DNA of 54,038 nt from Gammaproteobacteria bacterium (GCA_021151625.1 JAGKWY010000014.1:1-54038), one strand, 5' to 3'; positions 16,311-25,338 are shown, counted from the first letter of the stretch. Notes: generated by a model from the sequence alone, not told the origin. Program-made: numbers and translations.

Positions 16311-17966
16311 ATGAAGGTCATTCGCAACTTATCTTTTCTGATGGCTCTGGCAGCAAGCGGTTCATCTCTCGCCGCGAGCGTAAAATTCACACAGTTTACT
16401 TACGAGGGAATGGATAAGGTATTTTCCACTCCACTAAAAGCTGGTGAATATCGCAATCCAATCCTGGCGGGTTTTTATCCCGACCCAAGCATTACCCGTG
16501 CGGGCGATGATTATTATCTGGTGAATTCTTCTTTTGCCTATTCACCGGGTGTGCCTATTTTTCACAGCAAGGATTTGGTGAATTGGAAAGCGCTCGGTCA
16601 TGTACTTACCACTCCCACACAATTACCACTCAAAAACCAACAGACTTCACGCGGCATTTATGCTCCGACCATTCGCTTCCACGACGGAGTGTTTTACATG
16701 ATCACCACACTGGTGGACGTGCGTGGCAATTTTTTAGTGACGGCGAAAGATCCTGCCGGCCCCTGGTCTGAACCTGTGTTGCTACCCGAAATTGGCGGTA
16801 TAGACCCGGATATATTTTTTGATGACGATGGCAAAGCCTATATTGCGCACAACGATGGCCCTGTAGGAGAACCGCTCTATAACGGCCACCGCGCTATCTG
16901 GTTGTGGGAATTTGATCTGAAAACTAACAAGGTGGTTAAAAATTCCGGGCGTGTGATTGTTAACGGCGGCACCGATATTGCCAAAAAACCTATCTGGATT
17001 GAAGGCCCACACATTTACAAAATCAACGGTTGGTATTATTTGCTCTGCGCGGAAGGTGGCACCGGCATGGATCACTCGGCCGTAATTTTTCGCAGTAAAA
17101 GTTTGCATGAGCCATTTGTTCCTTACGAAAAAAATCCGATCCTGACGCAACGCGATTTAAATAAGGATCGTACCAATCCCATCACTACTGCTGGCCATGC
17201 CGATTTTGTGCAAACCAGAGAAGGCGATTGGTGGGCGGTATTTCTTGCCACCCGCGCTTACGATAAAAAATTCTACAACTCTGGGCGCGAAACTTTTTTA
17301 TTGCCCGTTACCTGGAAGGATGACTGGCTGGTGATTCTGGAACAAGGGAAGGAAATTCCCTATCAACACCCGGCACCAGTTATAAGAGCAAAAACCGCTA
17401 ACCCTGATCAGCTATCAGGTAACTTTATTTGGCAGGATAATTTTTCCAACAAACAGCTGGGATTTGAATGGGTAAGCCTGCGCAGCGCTGATTCACCGTT
17501 TTATCAGCTGACTAAATCCGGCCTTGAATTGCAGGCATTAAAGGTAAAACTGGATAGTCTGGAGCAACCCGCATTCCTGGGGCGCCGCCAACAACACACT
17601 CGCTTTAGCTCCAGCGCGGAATTTACCTTACCCGAGGCAAAAACATCGGCGGGTATTGTTGCCTTGCAAAGCGAAACGGCACACTACTATTTTGGCGTGC
17701 GCCAAGTGGACAAAGGCACCGAGTTGTTTATCGAGCAAGCCAATAAAAGCGCCCCCAAAGTTATTTACCACAAACTCGTTAAAGACTTGGCCAATCCCAT
17801 TCATCTACGAATTGAAGGCGATGCAGGAAAAATCCGTTTTTCCTACCAAAGCAAACAGGGCAAATACAAACCTGTATTGAAAAATGCGGATGCCAAAATG
17901 CTAAGCACTGAAGTTGCGGGCGGTTTTGTGGGTACATTGTTAGGTATACATGCGAGGGCAGAATAA
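16311..17966 (+). CDS. GH43 beta-xylosidase / arabinofuranosidase, secreted
   Basis: 551 residues. A signal peptide (GSSLAASV) is followed by a five-bladed propeller with the GH43 catalytic trio: Asp58 in GFYPDPSI (base), Asp165 in GGIDPDIFF (pKa modulator) and Glu231 in WIEGPHIYK (acid). The C-terminal about 190 residues form a second beta-sandwich as in GH43 proteins with a GH43_C2-type accessory domain. It removes xylosyl or arabinosyl units from xylo-oligosaccharides; which of the two cannot be decided from sequence. The stop overlaps the next start as TAATG, so translation is coupled with the GH115 gene. There is no lipobox, so it is likely periplasmic. Confidence 0.9.
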   Translation: MKVIRNLSFLMALAASGSSLAASVKFTQFTYEGMDKVFSTPLKAGEYRNPILAGFYPDPSITRAGDDYYLVNSSFAYSPGVPIFHSKDLVNWKALGHVLTTPTQLPLKNQQTSRGIYAPTIRFHDGVFYMITTLVDVRGNFLVTAKDPAGPWSEPVLLPEIGGIDPDIFFDDDGKAYIAHNDGPVGEPLYNGHRAIWLWEFDLKTNKVVKNSGRVIVNGGTDIAKKPIWIEGPHIYKINGWYYLLCAEGGTGMDHSAVIFRSKSLHEPFVPYEKNPILTQRDLNKDRTNPITTAGHADFVQTREGDWWAVFLATRAYDKKFYNSGRETFLLPVTWKDDWLVILEQGKEIPYQHPAPVIRAKTANPDQLSGNFIWQDNFSNKQLGFEWVSLRSADSPFYQLTKSGLELQALKVKLDSLEQPAFLGRRQQHTRFSSSAEFTLPEAKTSAGIVALQSETAHYYFGVRQVDKGTELFIEQANKSAPKVIYHKLVKDLANPIHLRIEGDAGKIRFSYQSKQGKYKPVLKNADAKMLSTEVAGGFVGTLLGIHARAE

Positions 17967-20878
17967 TGCGCGGGCATTTTATTTTCGGTAGCTGTCATAT
18001 CAGGATTGCCGTTTTCCTGATCTTTTTATTGTTGGCCCCCCTCAGCTTCGCATTGGGTGAAAAATCCTGGCTGGTTGCATCAGGCTCCAGCCAATTTACC
18101 CTGGTGGATAAAACATCGTCCGCCAGTTTAATAATCGATAGCAATGATTTCCCCGGCGTACAGCGCGCGGTGAAAAACCTGCAAAGCGATATTGCAAAAG
18201 TCACCGGTAAGCAGCCGGCAATCGTTAATTCGATTACTGGGCAGAACGAGCAGTTAGTCATTATTGGCTCCATCGGAAAAAGCCAAATCATTGATCAGTT
18301 GATTGCTAACAAAAAACTCGACGCGAGCAAGATCCGCAACCAATGGGATGGCTTTTTGGTACAAGTCATTGAGCAACCACTACCCAATGTAAAACGCGCA
18401 CTGGTTATTGCCGGGGCCGATAAACGCGGCACTACTTATGGCATATACAGCCTGAGTGAACAAATCGGGGTATCGCCCTGGTACTGGTGGGCCGACGTTC
18501 CTGTTAAAACAAAAACAGAAATACATATCGATAAAAAATTGCAGGTCACTGAAATCCCCAAAGTGAAATATCGCGGTATTTTTTTAAACGATGAAGCCCC
18601 GGCGCTAACCGGTTGGGTCACAGAAAAATACGGCAACTACAATCACGAGTTTTATGAAAAAGTGTTTGAGCTGTTGCTGCGCCTGAAAGCCAACTTCCTC
18701 TGGCCCGCGATGTGGAACAACGCCTTTGCCGATGATGATCCGCAGAATATGATCCTTGCCGATGAATACGGCATAGTCATGAGCACCTCGCACCACGAAC
18801 CTATGATGCGCGCCGACAAAGAATGGAACCGTTACGGTAAAGGCCCCTGGGAATATTCCAAAAATCCGCAAAACCTGTACAACTTTTGGGTAGATGGCGT
18901 TAAGCGCAATAAACCTTACGAAAGCATTTACACACTCGGCATGCGCGGCCAACAGGATGAGCCGATGAGCGAAGGCGAAAACATCCATCTGTTGGAAAAA
19001 ATTGTGCACGACCAGCGCGAGATTCTCGCCAACCAATTTGGCAAAGACAAACTCAATGAAGTACCGCAGGTGTGGGCACTCTACAAAGAGGTGCAGGGAT
19101 TTTATGAACGCGGTATGCGTGTGCCCGATGATGTAATTCTGCTTTGGTGCGATGACAACTGGGGCAACATTCGCAGACTGCCAACACCCGAGGAGCGCAA
19201 ACGCGCAGGCGGTGCCGGTGTTTATTATCACTTTGATTATGTGGGTGGGCCGCGTTCCTATCGCTGGATCAATACTCTATCCATCGCCAAAATTTGGGAG
19301 CAGATGAATCTGGCTTACGAATATGAAGCCAATAAAATCTGGATCGTCAACGTGGGCGATTTAAAACCCATGGAATATCCGATCGAATTTTTCCTGAACA
19401 TGGCATGGAATCCGGAGGCTTGGCCGAAAGAGCGCATCCCGGAATTTGCCGAGCTCTGGGCCGAGCGCGAATTTGGCAAAGAACATGCTAAAGAAATTGC
19501 AGCAATTATGACTGGCTACACACGCCACAACCTGCGCCGCAAACCGGAATTGCAAGATGCAACGATTTACAGCCAGGTAAATTACGCCGAAGCGGATCGC
19601 ATTACTACCGAGATACAATCTTATGCCGCGCGTGCTGAAGCGCTCTATAAAAAAATTCCGGTAACGCAACGCGATGCGTTTTATCAACTGGTGTTATTCC
19701 CGGCCAAAGCCAGCGCCACCATCACCGAGCTTTATGATGCGCAGGCCAAAAACCATTTATATGCACAACAAGCGCGCGCAACCACCAATGATTACGCCAA
19801 TAGAGTGCGTGAATTGTTTGCGGCCGATGCAGCGCTGGAACAGGAATATCATCAGCTAAATGGCGGTAAGTGGAATCACTTTATGAGCCAGCCGCATATT
19901 GGCTACAGCAACTGGAACAACCCGCCAGAGGATACCTTGCCGGTGGTACAGATTTACGAACCCCATAATGCCGAGGAGATGGGTATAGCGATAGAGGGAA
20001 ATGCAGCGGCCTGGCCAAGCCCGGGAACCTACCAACTAGGGCGTTTTGATCCCTTTGGTCAGCAAGAGCGAGCGTTAACTATCTTCAATAAAGGTAAAAA
20101 ATCTTTCACCGCTACTGCCCAAGCCAGTGCTCCCTGGATTATACTAAATCATACTAGTGTACAAGTTGCCACTGAAGCGCAGTTGAAGGTTGGCATCGAC
20201 TGGAGCAAGCTGCCCAAGGGCACACATACTGGCCGTATCCAGATTACCGGTACCGGCTGGGGTGGCGCCAGCATAGGCGTAACCGCCTTTAACCCCGGAA
20301 TTAAAGCATCTGCGCTCAAGGGTAAAGGCTTTGTAGAAGCCGATGGTGTTATTGCGATAGAAGCAGAGCATTTCCAGCGGCAAAATACCCTGACCTTGGC
20401 CGATGGCCAAACAGCGGGGAAAAAGAAGCTGCGCTGGGAAAAAATTCCGCAACACGGCCGAACCTTATCGTCAATTTCGGTCTACCCGATTAGCGACCAG
20501 CATTTTGCCGATACTAAAGATGCGCCCTATGTGGAATACGATTTTGTTACGCTCAGTGAAAGTGATTTGAACGTACAGGGTTTCTTTGCTCCCAGTTGGC
20601 CAATGATTCCCGGGCAGGGCTTGCGCTATGCCATTGCACTGGATGCTGAAGCACCGCAGGTGGTGGACTTAACAGCGGACATGAGCAATCCCATCTGGGA
20701 AGAAACGGCGCGTAGCGATGTGCGCATCAGTAGTACCCGACACAACAATATTGCGGCAGGCGCACACAAGCTGCGAATTTACAGCCTGGATCCCGGCGTA
20801 ACCCTGCAAAAAATTGTGATAGATGCCGGCGGACTCTTACCCAGCTATTTAGGGCCGGAAGAAAGCCGTCGCTATTAA
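17966..20878 (+). CDS. GH115 xylan alpha-1,2-glucuronidase, secreted
   Basis: 970 residues, the usual GH115 length. The N-terminus carries a signal peptide (about 30 residues ending SFALG). Family-typical stretches include YGIYSLSEQIGVSPWYWWADVPV, shown here only as YGIYSLSEQIGVSPW; then KYRGIFLNDE, RLKANFLWPAMWNNAF, GIVMSTSHHEPMMR, LWCDDNWGN and WIVNVGDLKPMEYP. The C-terminal quarter is a beta-rich accessory domain with an IAIEAEHF start. GH115 enzymes remove (4-O-methyl-)glucuronic acid from xylan, including internal positions. It overlaps GH43 by 1 nt and is followed 141 nt later by a mannonate dehydratase, linking side-chain removal with uronate catabolism. Confidence 0.93.
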   Translation: MRGHFIFGSCHIRIAVFLIFLLLAPLSFALGEKSWLVASGSSQFTLVDKTSSASLIIDSNDFPGVQRAVKNLQSDIAKVTGKQPAIVNSITGQNEQLVIIGSIGKSQIIDQLIANKKLDASKIRNQWDGFLVQVIEQPLPNVKRALVIAGADKRGTTYGIYSLSEQIGVSPWYWWADVPVKTKTEIHIDKKLQVTEIPKVKYRGIFLNDEAPALTGWVTEKYGNYNHEFYEKVFELLLRLKANFLWPAMWNNAFADDDPQNMILADEYGIVMSTSHHEPMMRADKEWNRYGKGPWEYSKNPQNLYNFWVDGVKRNKPYESIYTLGMRGQQDEPMSEGENIHLLEKIVHDQREILANQFGKDKLNEVPQVWALYKEVQGFYERGMRVPDDVILLWCDDNWGNIRRLPTPEERKRAGGAGVYYHFDYVGGPRSYRWINTLSIAKIWEQMNLAYEYEANKIWIVNVGDLKPMEYPIEFFLNMAWNPEAWPKERIPEFAELWAEREFGKEHAKEIAAIMTGYTRHNLRRKPELQDATIYSQVNYAEADRITTEIQSYAARAEALYKKIPVTQRDAFYQLVLFPAKASATITELYDAQAKNHLYAQQARATTNDYANRVRELFAADAALEQEYHQLNGGKWNHFMSQPHIGYSNWNNPPEDTLPVVQIYEPHNAEEMGIAIEGNAAAWPSPGTYQLGRFDPFGQQERALTIFNKGKKSFTATAQASAPWIILNHTSVQVATEAQLKVGIDWSKLPKGTHTGRIQITGTGWGGASIGVTAFNPGIKASALKGKGFVEADGVIAIEAEHFQRQNTLTLADGQTAGKKKLRWEKIPQHGRTLSSISVYPISDQHFADTKDAPYVEYDFVTLSESDLNVQGFFAPSWPMIPGQGLRYAIALDAEAPQVVDLTADMSNPIWEETARSDVRISSTRHNNIAAGAHKLRIYSLDPGVTLQKIVIDAGGLLPSYLGPEESRRY

Positions 20879-21019
20879 CGATAGTGATCAATGCAAAACC
20901 TGAGCGCTATTAAAACTCGTAATTAAAAAAGCAAAAAAATATCAACTGGAAATTGGCATTCAAAAAGAAAGTCAAACAAACACAACCCGAAAAACCTGAC
21001 GCCGTAGAGAAGTTGTTGA

Positions 21020-22228
21020 ATGAAAATTGTTGATGCGAAAGTGATTGTCACCTGCCCCGGCAGAAATTTTGTAACGCTAAAAATTACCACTGACCAGGGC
21101 CTGTATGGCATAGGCGATGCGACCCTGAATGGTCGCGAAAAAAGTGTGGTGTCCTACCTGGAGGATTATTTAATCCCCGCGCTGATTGGCCGCGACCCGC
21201 AGCAAATTGAAGATATCTGGCAATTTTTCTATCGCGGTGCCTACTGGCGTCGCGGCCCCATTGGTATGACCGCATTGGCCGCGATTGATGTTGCGCTGTG
21301 GGATATCAAAGCCAAAGCCGCCAATATGCCGCTCTACCAATTGCTCGGTGGCAAAAGCCGCGAGCGCATCCTCACTTACACCCATGCTAACGGCAAGGAT
21401 CTGGATTCCACCCTGGAAGCTGTGCGCAAGGCACGCGAAAAAGGTTATCAGGCCATTCGTATCCAGTGCGGCATTCCCGGCATTGAAAAAACCTACGGCG
21501 TATCCAAAAGCGAAAAAAGTTACGAGCCAGCCGATGCCGATTTACCCTCGGTAGAAGTCTGGTCCACCGAAAAATATTTGAATTTTATTCCCGAAGTATT
21601 TGCCGCTGTGCGCAAAGAGTTTGGCCGCGATATTCATTTACTGCACGATGTACATCACCGCTTAACACCGATTGAAGCGGCGCGTTTGGGCAAAGAGCTG
21701 GAGCCCTACCATTTATTCTGGATGGAAGATGCAGTGCCAGCGGAAAACCAGGAAGCCTTTAAATTAATTCGCCAGCACACCACCACTCCCCTGGCGGTCG
21801 GCGAAGTATTTAATTCGATCCACGATTGCCGCGAGCTGATTCAAAACCAACTGATCGACTACATTCGCTCCACCATCGTACACGCCGGTGGTATTACCCA
21901 TGTGCGCCGCATTGCGGATTTCGCCAGCCTGTTCAATGTGCGCACCGGTTTCCACGGCGCGACCGACCTCTCGCCGGTGTGCATGGGTGCAGCACTGCAC
22001 TTTGATTACTGGGTACCCAACTTTGGTATTCAGGAACATATGGCGCACAGCGCGCAGATGGAAGAAGTATTCCCCCACGCCTATCAATTCGATAAAGGCT
22101 ACTTCACTCCCGGTGAAGCACCCGGCCACGGTGTGGATATCGATGAGAAGCTCGCCGCAAAATATCCTTACAAACGCGCTTGCCTGCCCGTAAATCGCCT
22201 GGAAGATGGTACCCTATGGCACTGGTAA
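21020..22228 (+). CDS. manD: D-mannonate dehydratase, enolase superfamily (ManD)
   Basis: 402 residues, full ManD length. It dehydrates D-mannonate to 2-keto-3-deoxygluconate in the cytoplasm. Seen: the N-terminal capping domain (MKIVDAKVIVTCPGRN), GMTALAAIDVALWDIKAKA, metal ligands in LHDVHHRL (Asp), FWMEDAVP (Glu) and LAVGEVFNS (Glu), and the later catalytic His in TGFHGATDLSPV. This is the enolase-superfamily enzyme and not the unrelated UxuA. Next to GH115 it covers the third step from glucuronate (glucuronate, fructuronate, mannonate, KDG); UxaC and UxuB are not in this window and must be elsewhere. The HGATD arrangement favours ManD over other RspA-like members. Confidence 0.88.
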   Translation: MKIVDAKVIVTCPGRNFVTLKITTDQGLYGIGDATLNGREKSVVSYLEDYLIPALIGRDPQQIEDIWQFFYRGAYWRRGPIGMTALAAIDVALWDIKAKAANMPLYQLLGGKSRERILTYTHANGKDLDSTLEAVRKAREKGYQAIRIQCGIPGIEKTYGVSKSEKSYEPADADLPSVEVWSTEKYLNFIPEVFAAVRKEFGRDIHLLHDVHHRLTPIEAARLGKELEPYHLFWMEDAVPAENQEAFKLIRQHTTTPLAVGEVFNSIHDCRELIQNQLIDYIRSTIVHAGGITHVRRIADFASLFNVRTGFHGATDLSPVCMGAALHFDYWVPNFGIQEHMAHSAQMEEVFPHAYQFDKGYFTPGEAPGHGVDIDEKLAAKYPYKRACLPVNRLEDGTLWHW

Positions 22229-22267
22229 GCCCAGGGTCCTACTGGTAAGTCAAATTCACACTGGTAA
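22221..22267 (+). repeat. Three direct repeats of ACTGGTAA, period 19-20 bp
   Basis: ACTGGTAA occurs at 22221, 22241 and 22260. The first copy is the last codons and stop of manD (His-Trp-stop) and the other two follow in the intergenic space. Two helical turns between copies would fit iterated protein binding, but repeated duplication of the gene end is equally possible. Confidence 0.5.
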
Positions 22268-22281
22268 ACCCGGTGCTTGCC

Positions 22282-22306
22282 GGATGGCTTCGCCCTGAAG
22301 CCATCC
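22282..22306. other. Perfect 10-bp stem hairpin, no T-tract
   Basis: GGATGGCTTC-GCCCT-GAAGCCATCC between manD and the second GH43 gene. It lacks a U-run on either strand, so it is more likely an mRNA-stabilising or attenuating structure than a simple terminator. Confidence 0.5.
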
Positions 22307-22370
22307 ACAATCTATTACAATCCATAAACAACAACGGCAATTCACAACCCCGCAAGAGAGAGCAAGCGCA

Positions 22371-23495
22371 ATGACATTACAAAAAAAATTCCTTGCTGCC
22401 AGCATCATCAGCAGCGCCGCCTTTATTCTCGGCTGTCAGGATAAATCCGCCCCGGAACAAACCAGCACCGCCGCCTCACCCGCACCGGCTGTCCTGATCC
22501 CAGATCCATCGATTGATCCAGCCAAATTTCTTAACCAGCCATTGGTGAAAGATATCTACACCGCCGACCCATCGGCCCACGTGTTTAATGGCAAGTTATA
22601 TATTTATCCCTCGCACGATCTGGATTCCGGCATCACTACTGATGGCGAAGGCGATAAATTCGATATGAAAGACTATCGCGTTTTTTCTTACGACCCGGCC
22701 ACCAATACCACCACTGATCACGGTGAAGCGCTCAACCTGAAAGATGTCCCCTGGGCCAGCCGCCAACTCTGGGCGCCGGATGCAGCTGAAAAAGATGGCA
22801 AATTCTTTTTGTATTTCCCGGCTAAAAATAAAGAGGGCATTTTCCAAATGGGCGTCGCCACCAGCGATTCACCCACCGGCCCTTTCAAAGCTGAACCCGA
22901 GCCGATTAAAGGCAGCTTCAGCATCGACCCCGCCGTATTTAAAGACGATGACGGTGCCTATTACATGTACTTCGGTGGTATCTGGGGCGGACAATTACAG
23001 CGCTGGGCCAGCGGCAGTTATGTTGCGGAAGATAAATATCCCGCGAGTAATGAACCGGCCTACAGCCCCAAAATTGCCAAGCTGAGTGACGACCTGCTGC
23101 AATTTGCTGAACCACCGAAAGATGTACAAATTATCGATGGCGGCGGTGTGCCCCTGTTAGGTACCGACACCAATCGCCGCTTCTTTGAAGCCGCCTGGGT
23201 ACACAAATACAACGGCAAATATTATTTGTCCTACTCTACCGGCGACACCCACTTTATCGCCTATGCCGTTGGCGAAACTCCTTATGGCCCCTTCACCTAC
23301 AAAGGCATGGTGTTAACGCCGGTATTTGGCTGGACCAACCACCACTCCATCGTGCAACAAAACGGCAAATGGTATTTGTTCTACCACGACTCACAATTGT
23401 CTGGCGGTAAAACCCATCTACGTAACATCAAAGTCACCGAGCTGGTGCACGCGGATGACGGCAGCATTCAAACGGTTGATGCTTATCTGGATTGA
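22371..23495 (+). CDS. GH43 lipoprotein (xylosidase/arabinofuranosidase)
   Basis: 374 residues. A signal peptide with lipobox (FILGC, Cys22) is followed by a short Ala/Pro linker. The single GH43 propeller has the base Asp66 in YTADPSAH, the modulator Asp in FSIDPAVFKDDDG and the likely acid Glu in RRFFEAAWVHKY. ITTDGEGDKFDMKDYRVFS and QLWAPDA match the short GH43 subfamily 1 type. It probably trims xylosyl or arabinosyl groups at the cell surface or in the periplasm. The layout suggests a late gene of the GH43-GH115-manD unit, 142 nt behind manD, or an own promoter there. A strong hairpin terminator follows. Confidence 0.88.
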   Translation: MTLQKKFLAASIISSAAFILGCQDKSAPEQTSTAASPAPAVLIPDPSIDPAKFLNQPLVKDIYTADPSAHVFNGKLYIYPSHDLDSGITTDGEGDKFDMKDYRVFSYDPATNTTTDHGEALNLKDVPWASRQLWAPDAAEKDGKFFLYFPAKNKEGIFQMGVATSDSPTGPFKAEPEPIKGSFSIDPAVFKDDDGAYYMYFGGIWGGQLQRWASGSYVAEDKYPASNEPAYSPKIAKLSDDLLQFAEPPKDVQIIDGGGVPLLGTDTNRRFFEAAWVHKYNGKYYLSYSTGDTHFIAYAVGETPYGPFTYKGMVLTPVFGWTNHHSIVQQNGKWYLFYHDSQLSGGKTHLRNIKVTELVHADDGSIQTVDAYLD

Positions 23496-23560
23496 TTTGT
23501 TTTTTTAAGAAATAAAAAAAGCCCGATCAGTGTTTGCTGATCGGGCTTTTTATTTATCAA
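23470..23560 (+). repeat. Repeat/terminator unit, copy 1 (3' end of GH43)
   Basis: Copy 1 of a local family: a 37-bp block (23470-23506, ending GGATTGATTTG and T7) covering the last codons of the GH43 gene, then a terminator GCCCGATCA-GTGTTTGC-TGATCGGGC with T-tail (23513-23552). A related 37-bp block recurs at 24402-24438 (32/37 identical by hand) and 35733-35769 (29/37). The stretch 23553-23901 behind it holds no gene that I can support; its first about 45 bp resemble the sequence after the terminator at 36661. Confidence 0.65.
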
Positions 23561-23901
23561 TATGGGCAATTATCGCTGCGATTGCTGACTTTCTATATAA
23601 GGGACGCAATATCCATAATTGATGTTGCCATAACATCCCTGGAACAAAGGTTTTCTGGCCGCTTTATTGGCCGGTTATGTATTTACCATCCCATTGATAA
23701 TAAAGTACATTTATCCATCTAAAGACCGCCAGTAAGAGACATTTGGTCAGTTTGCTGCCCTGTTCCCACTTAGCCATCTGCACAGCATCAACGAGTTACC
23801 CCACGAGAAGGCGATTGTATTCAATGGGTTGTAGCGGCACTCAACCCCCATGCTATTATTCAAAAACGACAATCAAGGCGGGCAATCTAGCGAGGCACAA
23901 T

Positions 23902-24093
23902 ATGAACGCGAAAGAATCTGCACAGCACCTCATTAACCAGCTACCCGAGCAAGCCTCGTGGAGTGACATCATGTACGAGCTGTATGTAAAACAAAAAATT
24001 GAAGCTGGCTTGAGAGCAGTTGAGGAGGGGCGCACTATCCCACACGACCAAGTCAAAGCACGGATACTCGCAAGACAACAAAAAACTTTATGA
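23902..24093 (+). CDS. Antitoxin of type II toxin-antitoxin pair
   Basis: 63 residues, starting MNAKESAQHLINQLPEQ. Helical throughout, with a segment WSDIMYELYVKQKIEAGL like that of small antitoxins paired with RelE/ParE toxins. The start at 23902 was preferred over longer in-frame starts from 23743, because the upstream part has no antitoxin-like sequence. Its TGA overlaps the toxin ATG by 4 nt (ATGA), the usual coupled arrangement. It should bind and neutralise the downstream toxin and repress its own promoter. It is the only such module in the window and is bracketed by direct repeats. Confidence 0.82.
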   Translation: MNAKESAQHLINQLPEQASWSDIMYELYVKQKIEAGLRAVEEGRTIPHDQVKARILARQQKTL

Positions 24094-24398
24094 AAATTGA
24101 ATGGACCGAACCTGCCGAACTGGATTTAGGTGATATCTATACCTATATAGCCCGTGATGTACCCTTTTATGCAGAGCAGTTTGTTGACCGGATTGTCGAT
24201 ACAGTAAATCTGCTATACGAGCAACCACTCATGGGGCGCGAAGTGCCCGAAGCCGAACGCGCCGATGTTCGCGAGCTGATATTTCAAAACTACCGCATAA
24301 TGTATTTAGTGAAAACCGACTACCTGTATATCCTGGCAGTAATTCACGGCAGCCGGGATTTGACGAAAATGGATCATAAACCCTGGGAAGTGGTGTAG
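24090..24398 (+). CDS. RelE/ParE-family toxin
   Basis: 102 residues starting MKIEWTEPAELDLGDIYTYI, the typical first strand and helix of ParE/RelE toxins. It continues with a family-like LYEQPLMGREVPE, RELIFQNYRIMYLV and ending ILAVIHGSRDL. The sequence does not tell ribosome-dependent mRNA cleavage (RelE) from gyrase inhibition (ParE); the pattern leans to ParE. It overlaps the antitoxin by 4 nt. Its downstream end abuts the 24402-24438 repeat. Confidence 0.87.
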   Translation: MKIEWTEPAELDLGDIYTYIARDVPFYAEQFVDRIVDTVNLLYEQPLMGREVPEAERADVRELIFQNYRIMYLVKTDYLYILAVIHGSRDLTKMDHKPWEVV

Positions 24399-24401
24399 TT
24401 A

Positions 24402-24438
24402 AAACGTTTGATACTTCTTTGGATTGATTTGTTTTTTA
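24402..24438 (+). repeat. 37-bp direct repeat, copy 2, after toxin gene
   Basis: Gap-free match at 32 of 37 positions to 23470-23506, which encodes the C-terminus of the upstream GH43. Here it is non-coding and lacks the following terminator hairpin. With copy 1 it brackets the toxin-antitoxin pair. Confidence 0.65.
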
Positions 24439-24496
24439 TCGCCCACAAAAAATAACCTTATTAATCAGATCAACAAAAATTTTTATCCGTAAAAAA

Positions 24497-24525
24497 TTGA
24501 CATTTATAAATCCCGGATAGATATT
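24497..24525 (+). promoter_or_regulatory. Predicted sigma-70 promoter of first Exop_C-like gene
   Basis: TTGACA, 17-nt spacer, GATATT, about 60 nt before the ATG. The paralogous gene has TTGACT ... TATTAT at 35858-35888 in the same relative place, with a longer 19-nt spacer. Confidence 0.45.
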
Positions 24526-24585
24526 TCTTGCGCAGTAAAATAATCATATTCAAACACCCCATAAAAATTAGTGAGAGATTTACCT

Positions 24586-25233
24586 ATGTGCCGATCTTTA
24601 ATTAGTCGTTTTGTTTCTGCAGTTATCTTTGCATCTGCGTTATTACCGTCGCTTAGCCAAGCGCAATCAATCAACCCCAACCATGTGTATTTGTACAAAG
24701 GTGAATTGGTCCAACGCAGCATTGCGCTGGGTGATCCCGCCAACTGGAACACCAACCTCGCCGGCCGCGAGGGAAAATCAGCGGGGGGAAAAGTTGAAGT
24801 ATCGCCTGCAGATTTCAAAGGCAAGGGCGATGCGATTCAAATTAAATGGTCACCGCGCAAAAAAGTTGTCGGCAGCTTTGTGATAGCTGGCGAAGTGATT
24901 GATTTATCCAAATTTAAAGATGCGGCATCACTCACCATTGATATGAAGATTGATGTAAAACCGGATAAAGATGTAAAAGTTGGCATGAGCTGCGACTACC
25001 CATGCCTCGCCAATGTTTCCATTAACAACATGATCAAGTCCATGCCCAAGGGCGAATGGTTTTCCCTACCCATCCCACTTAACTGCTTTGTCGGTGATGA
25101 CTTTGATTTAGCGAAAATCTCCGGCCCATTTACCGTAGCGACTGACGGAAAGTTTACCGTGAGCATTACTAATATTCGTTTGGAAAAGTTGGCGGAAGGC
25201 GATAAGGGCTGTACAGGAGAGAAAAAGGAATAA
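24586..25233 (+). CDS. Secreted Exop_C-like (putative carbohydrate-binding) protein, copy 1
   Basis: 215 residues with a signal peptide ending SLSQAQS. The mature protein has SIALGDPANWNTNL, GDAIQIKWSPRKK, a jelly-roll-like strand pattern and conserved Cys (CDYPC, LNCF, KGC). It resembles the C-terminal Exop_C domain of exo-beta-glucanases such as ExoP, but stands alone without a GH3 catalytic part. No enzyme motif is present, so a periplasmic or secreted glycan-binding role is inferred. The ATG at 24586 was chosen because the paralogue at 35959 has the same short leader before its ATG. The paralogue is clearly homologous along the whole mature length. Confidence 0.65.
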   Translation: MCRSLISRFVSAVIFASALLPSLSQAQSINPNHVYLYKGELVQRSIALGDPANWNTNLAGREGKSAGGKVEVSPADFKGKGDAIQIKWSPRKKVVGSFVIAGEVIDLSKFKDAASLTIDMKIDVKPDKDVKVGMSCDYPCLANVSINNMIKSMPKGEWFSLPIPLNCFVGDDFDLAKISGPFTVATDGKFTVSITNIRLEKLAEGDKGCTGEKKE

Positions 25234-25250
25234 TTTTCTTAATTGATTAA

Positions 25251-25292
25251 ATAAAAAAATCCCGATCAGTTTTTTCTGATCGGGATTTTTTT
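25251..25292. terminator. Bidirectional terminator, repeat-family copy 3
   Basis: ATCCCGATCAG/CTGATCGGGAT stem with A- and T-runs on both sides, between the Exop_C-like gene and the convergent small secreted-protein gene. Its stem and the preceding TTGATTAAATAAAA resemble the terminators at 23513 and 36623. Confidence 0.8.
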
Positions 25293-25338
25293 GGGTAAAA
25301 ACGCATCCGCAACCTACAGTCCGATACTTTTATATGAG

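Noticed and set aside
18605..19231. Minus-strand frame of 208 codons inside GH115
   Set aside because: It is antisense to strongly conserved GH115 sequence, with no start signal or family motif.
23743..23901. N-terminal extension of the antitoxin from an earlier in-frame start
   Set aside because: The added 53 residues look non-coding (Cys/Ser/Pro-rich, no antitoxin features); the ATG at 23902 gives a normal-sized antitoxin.
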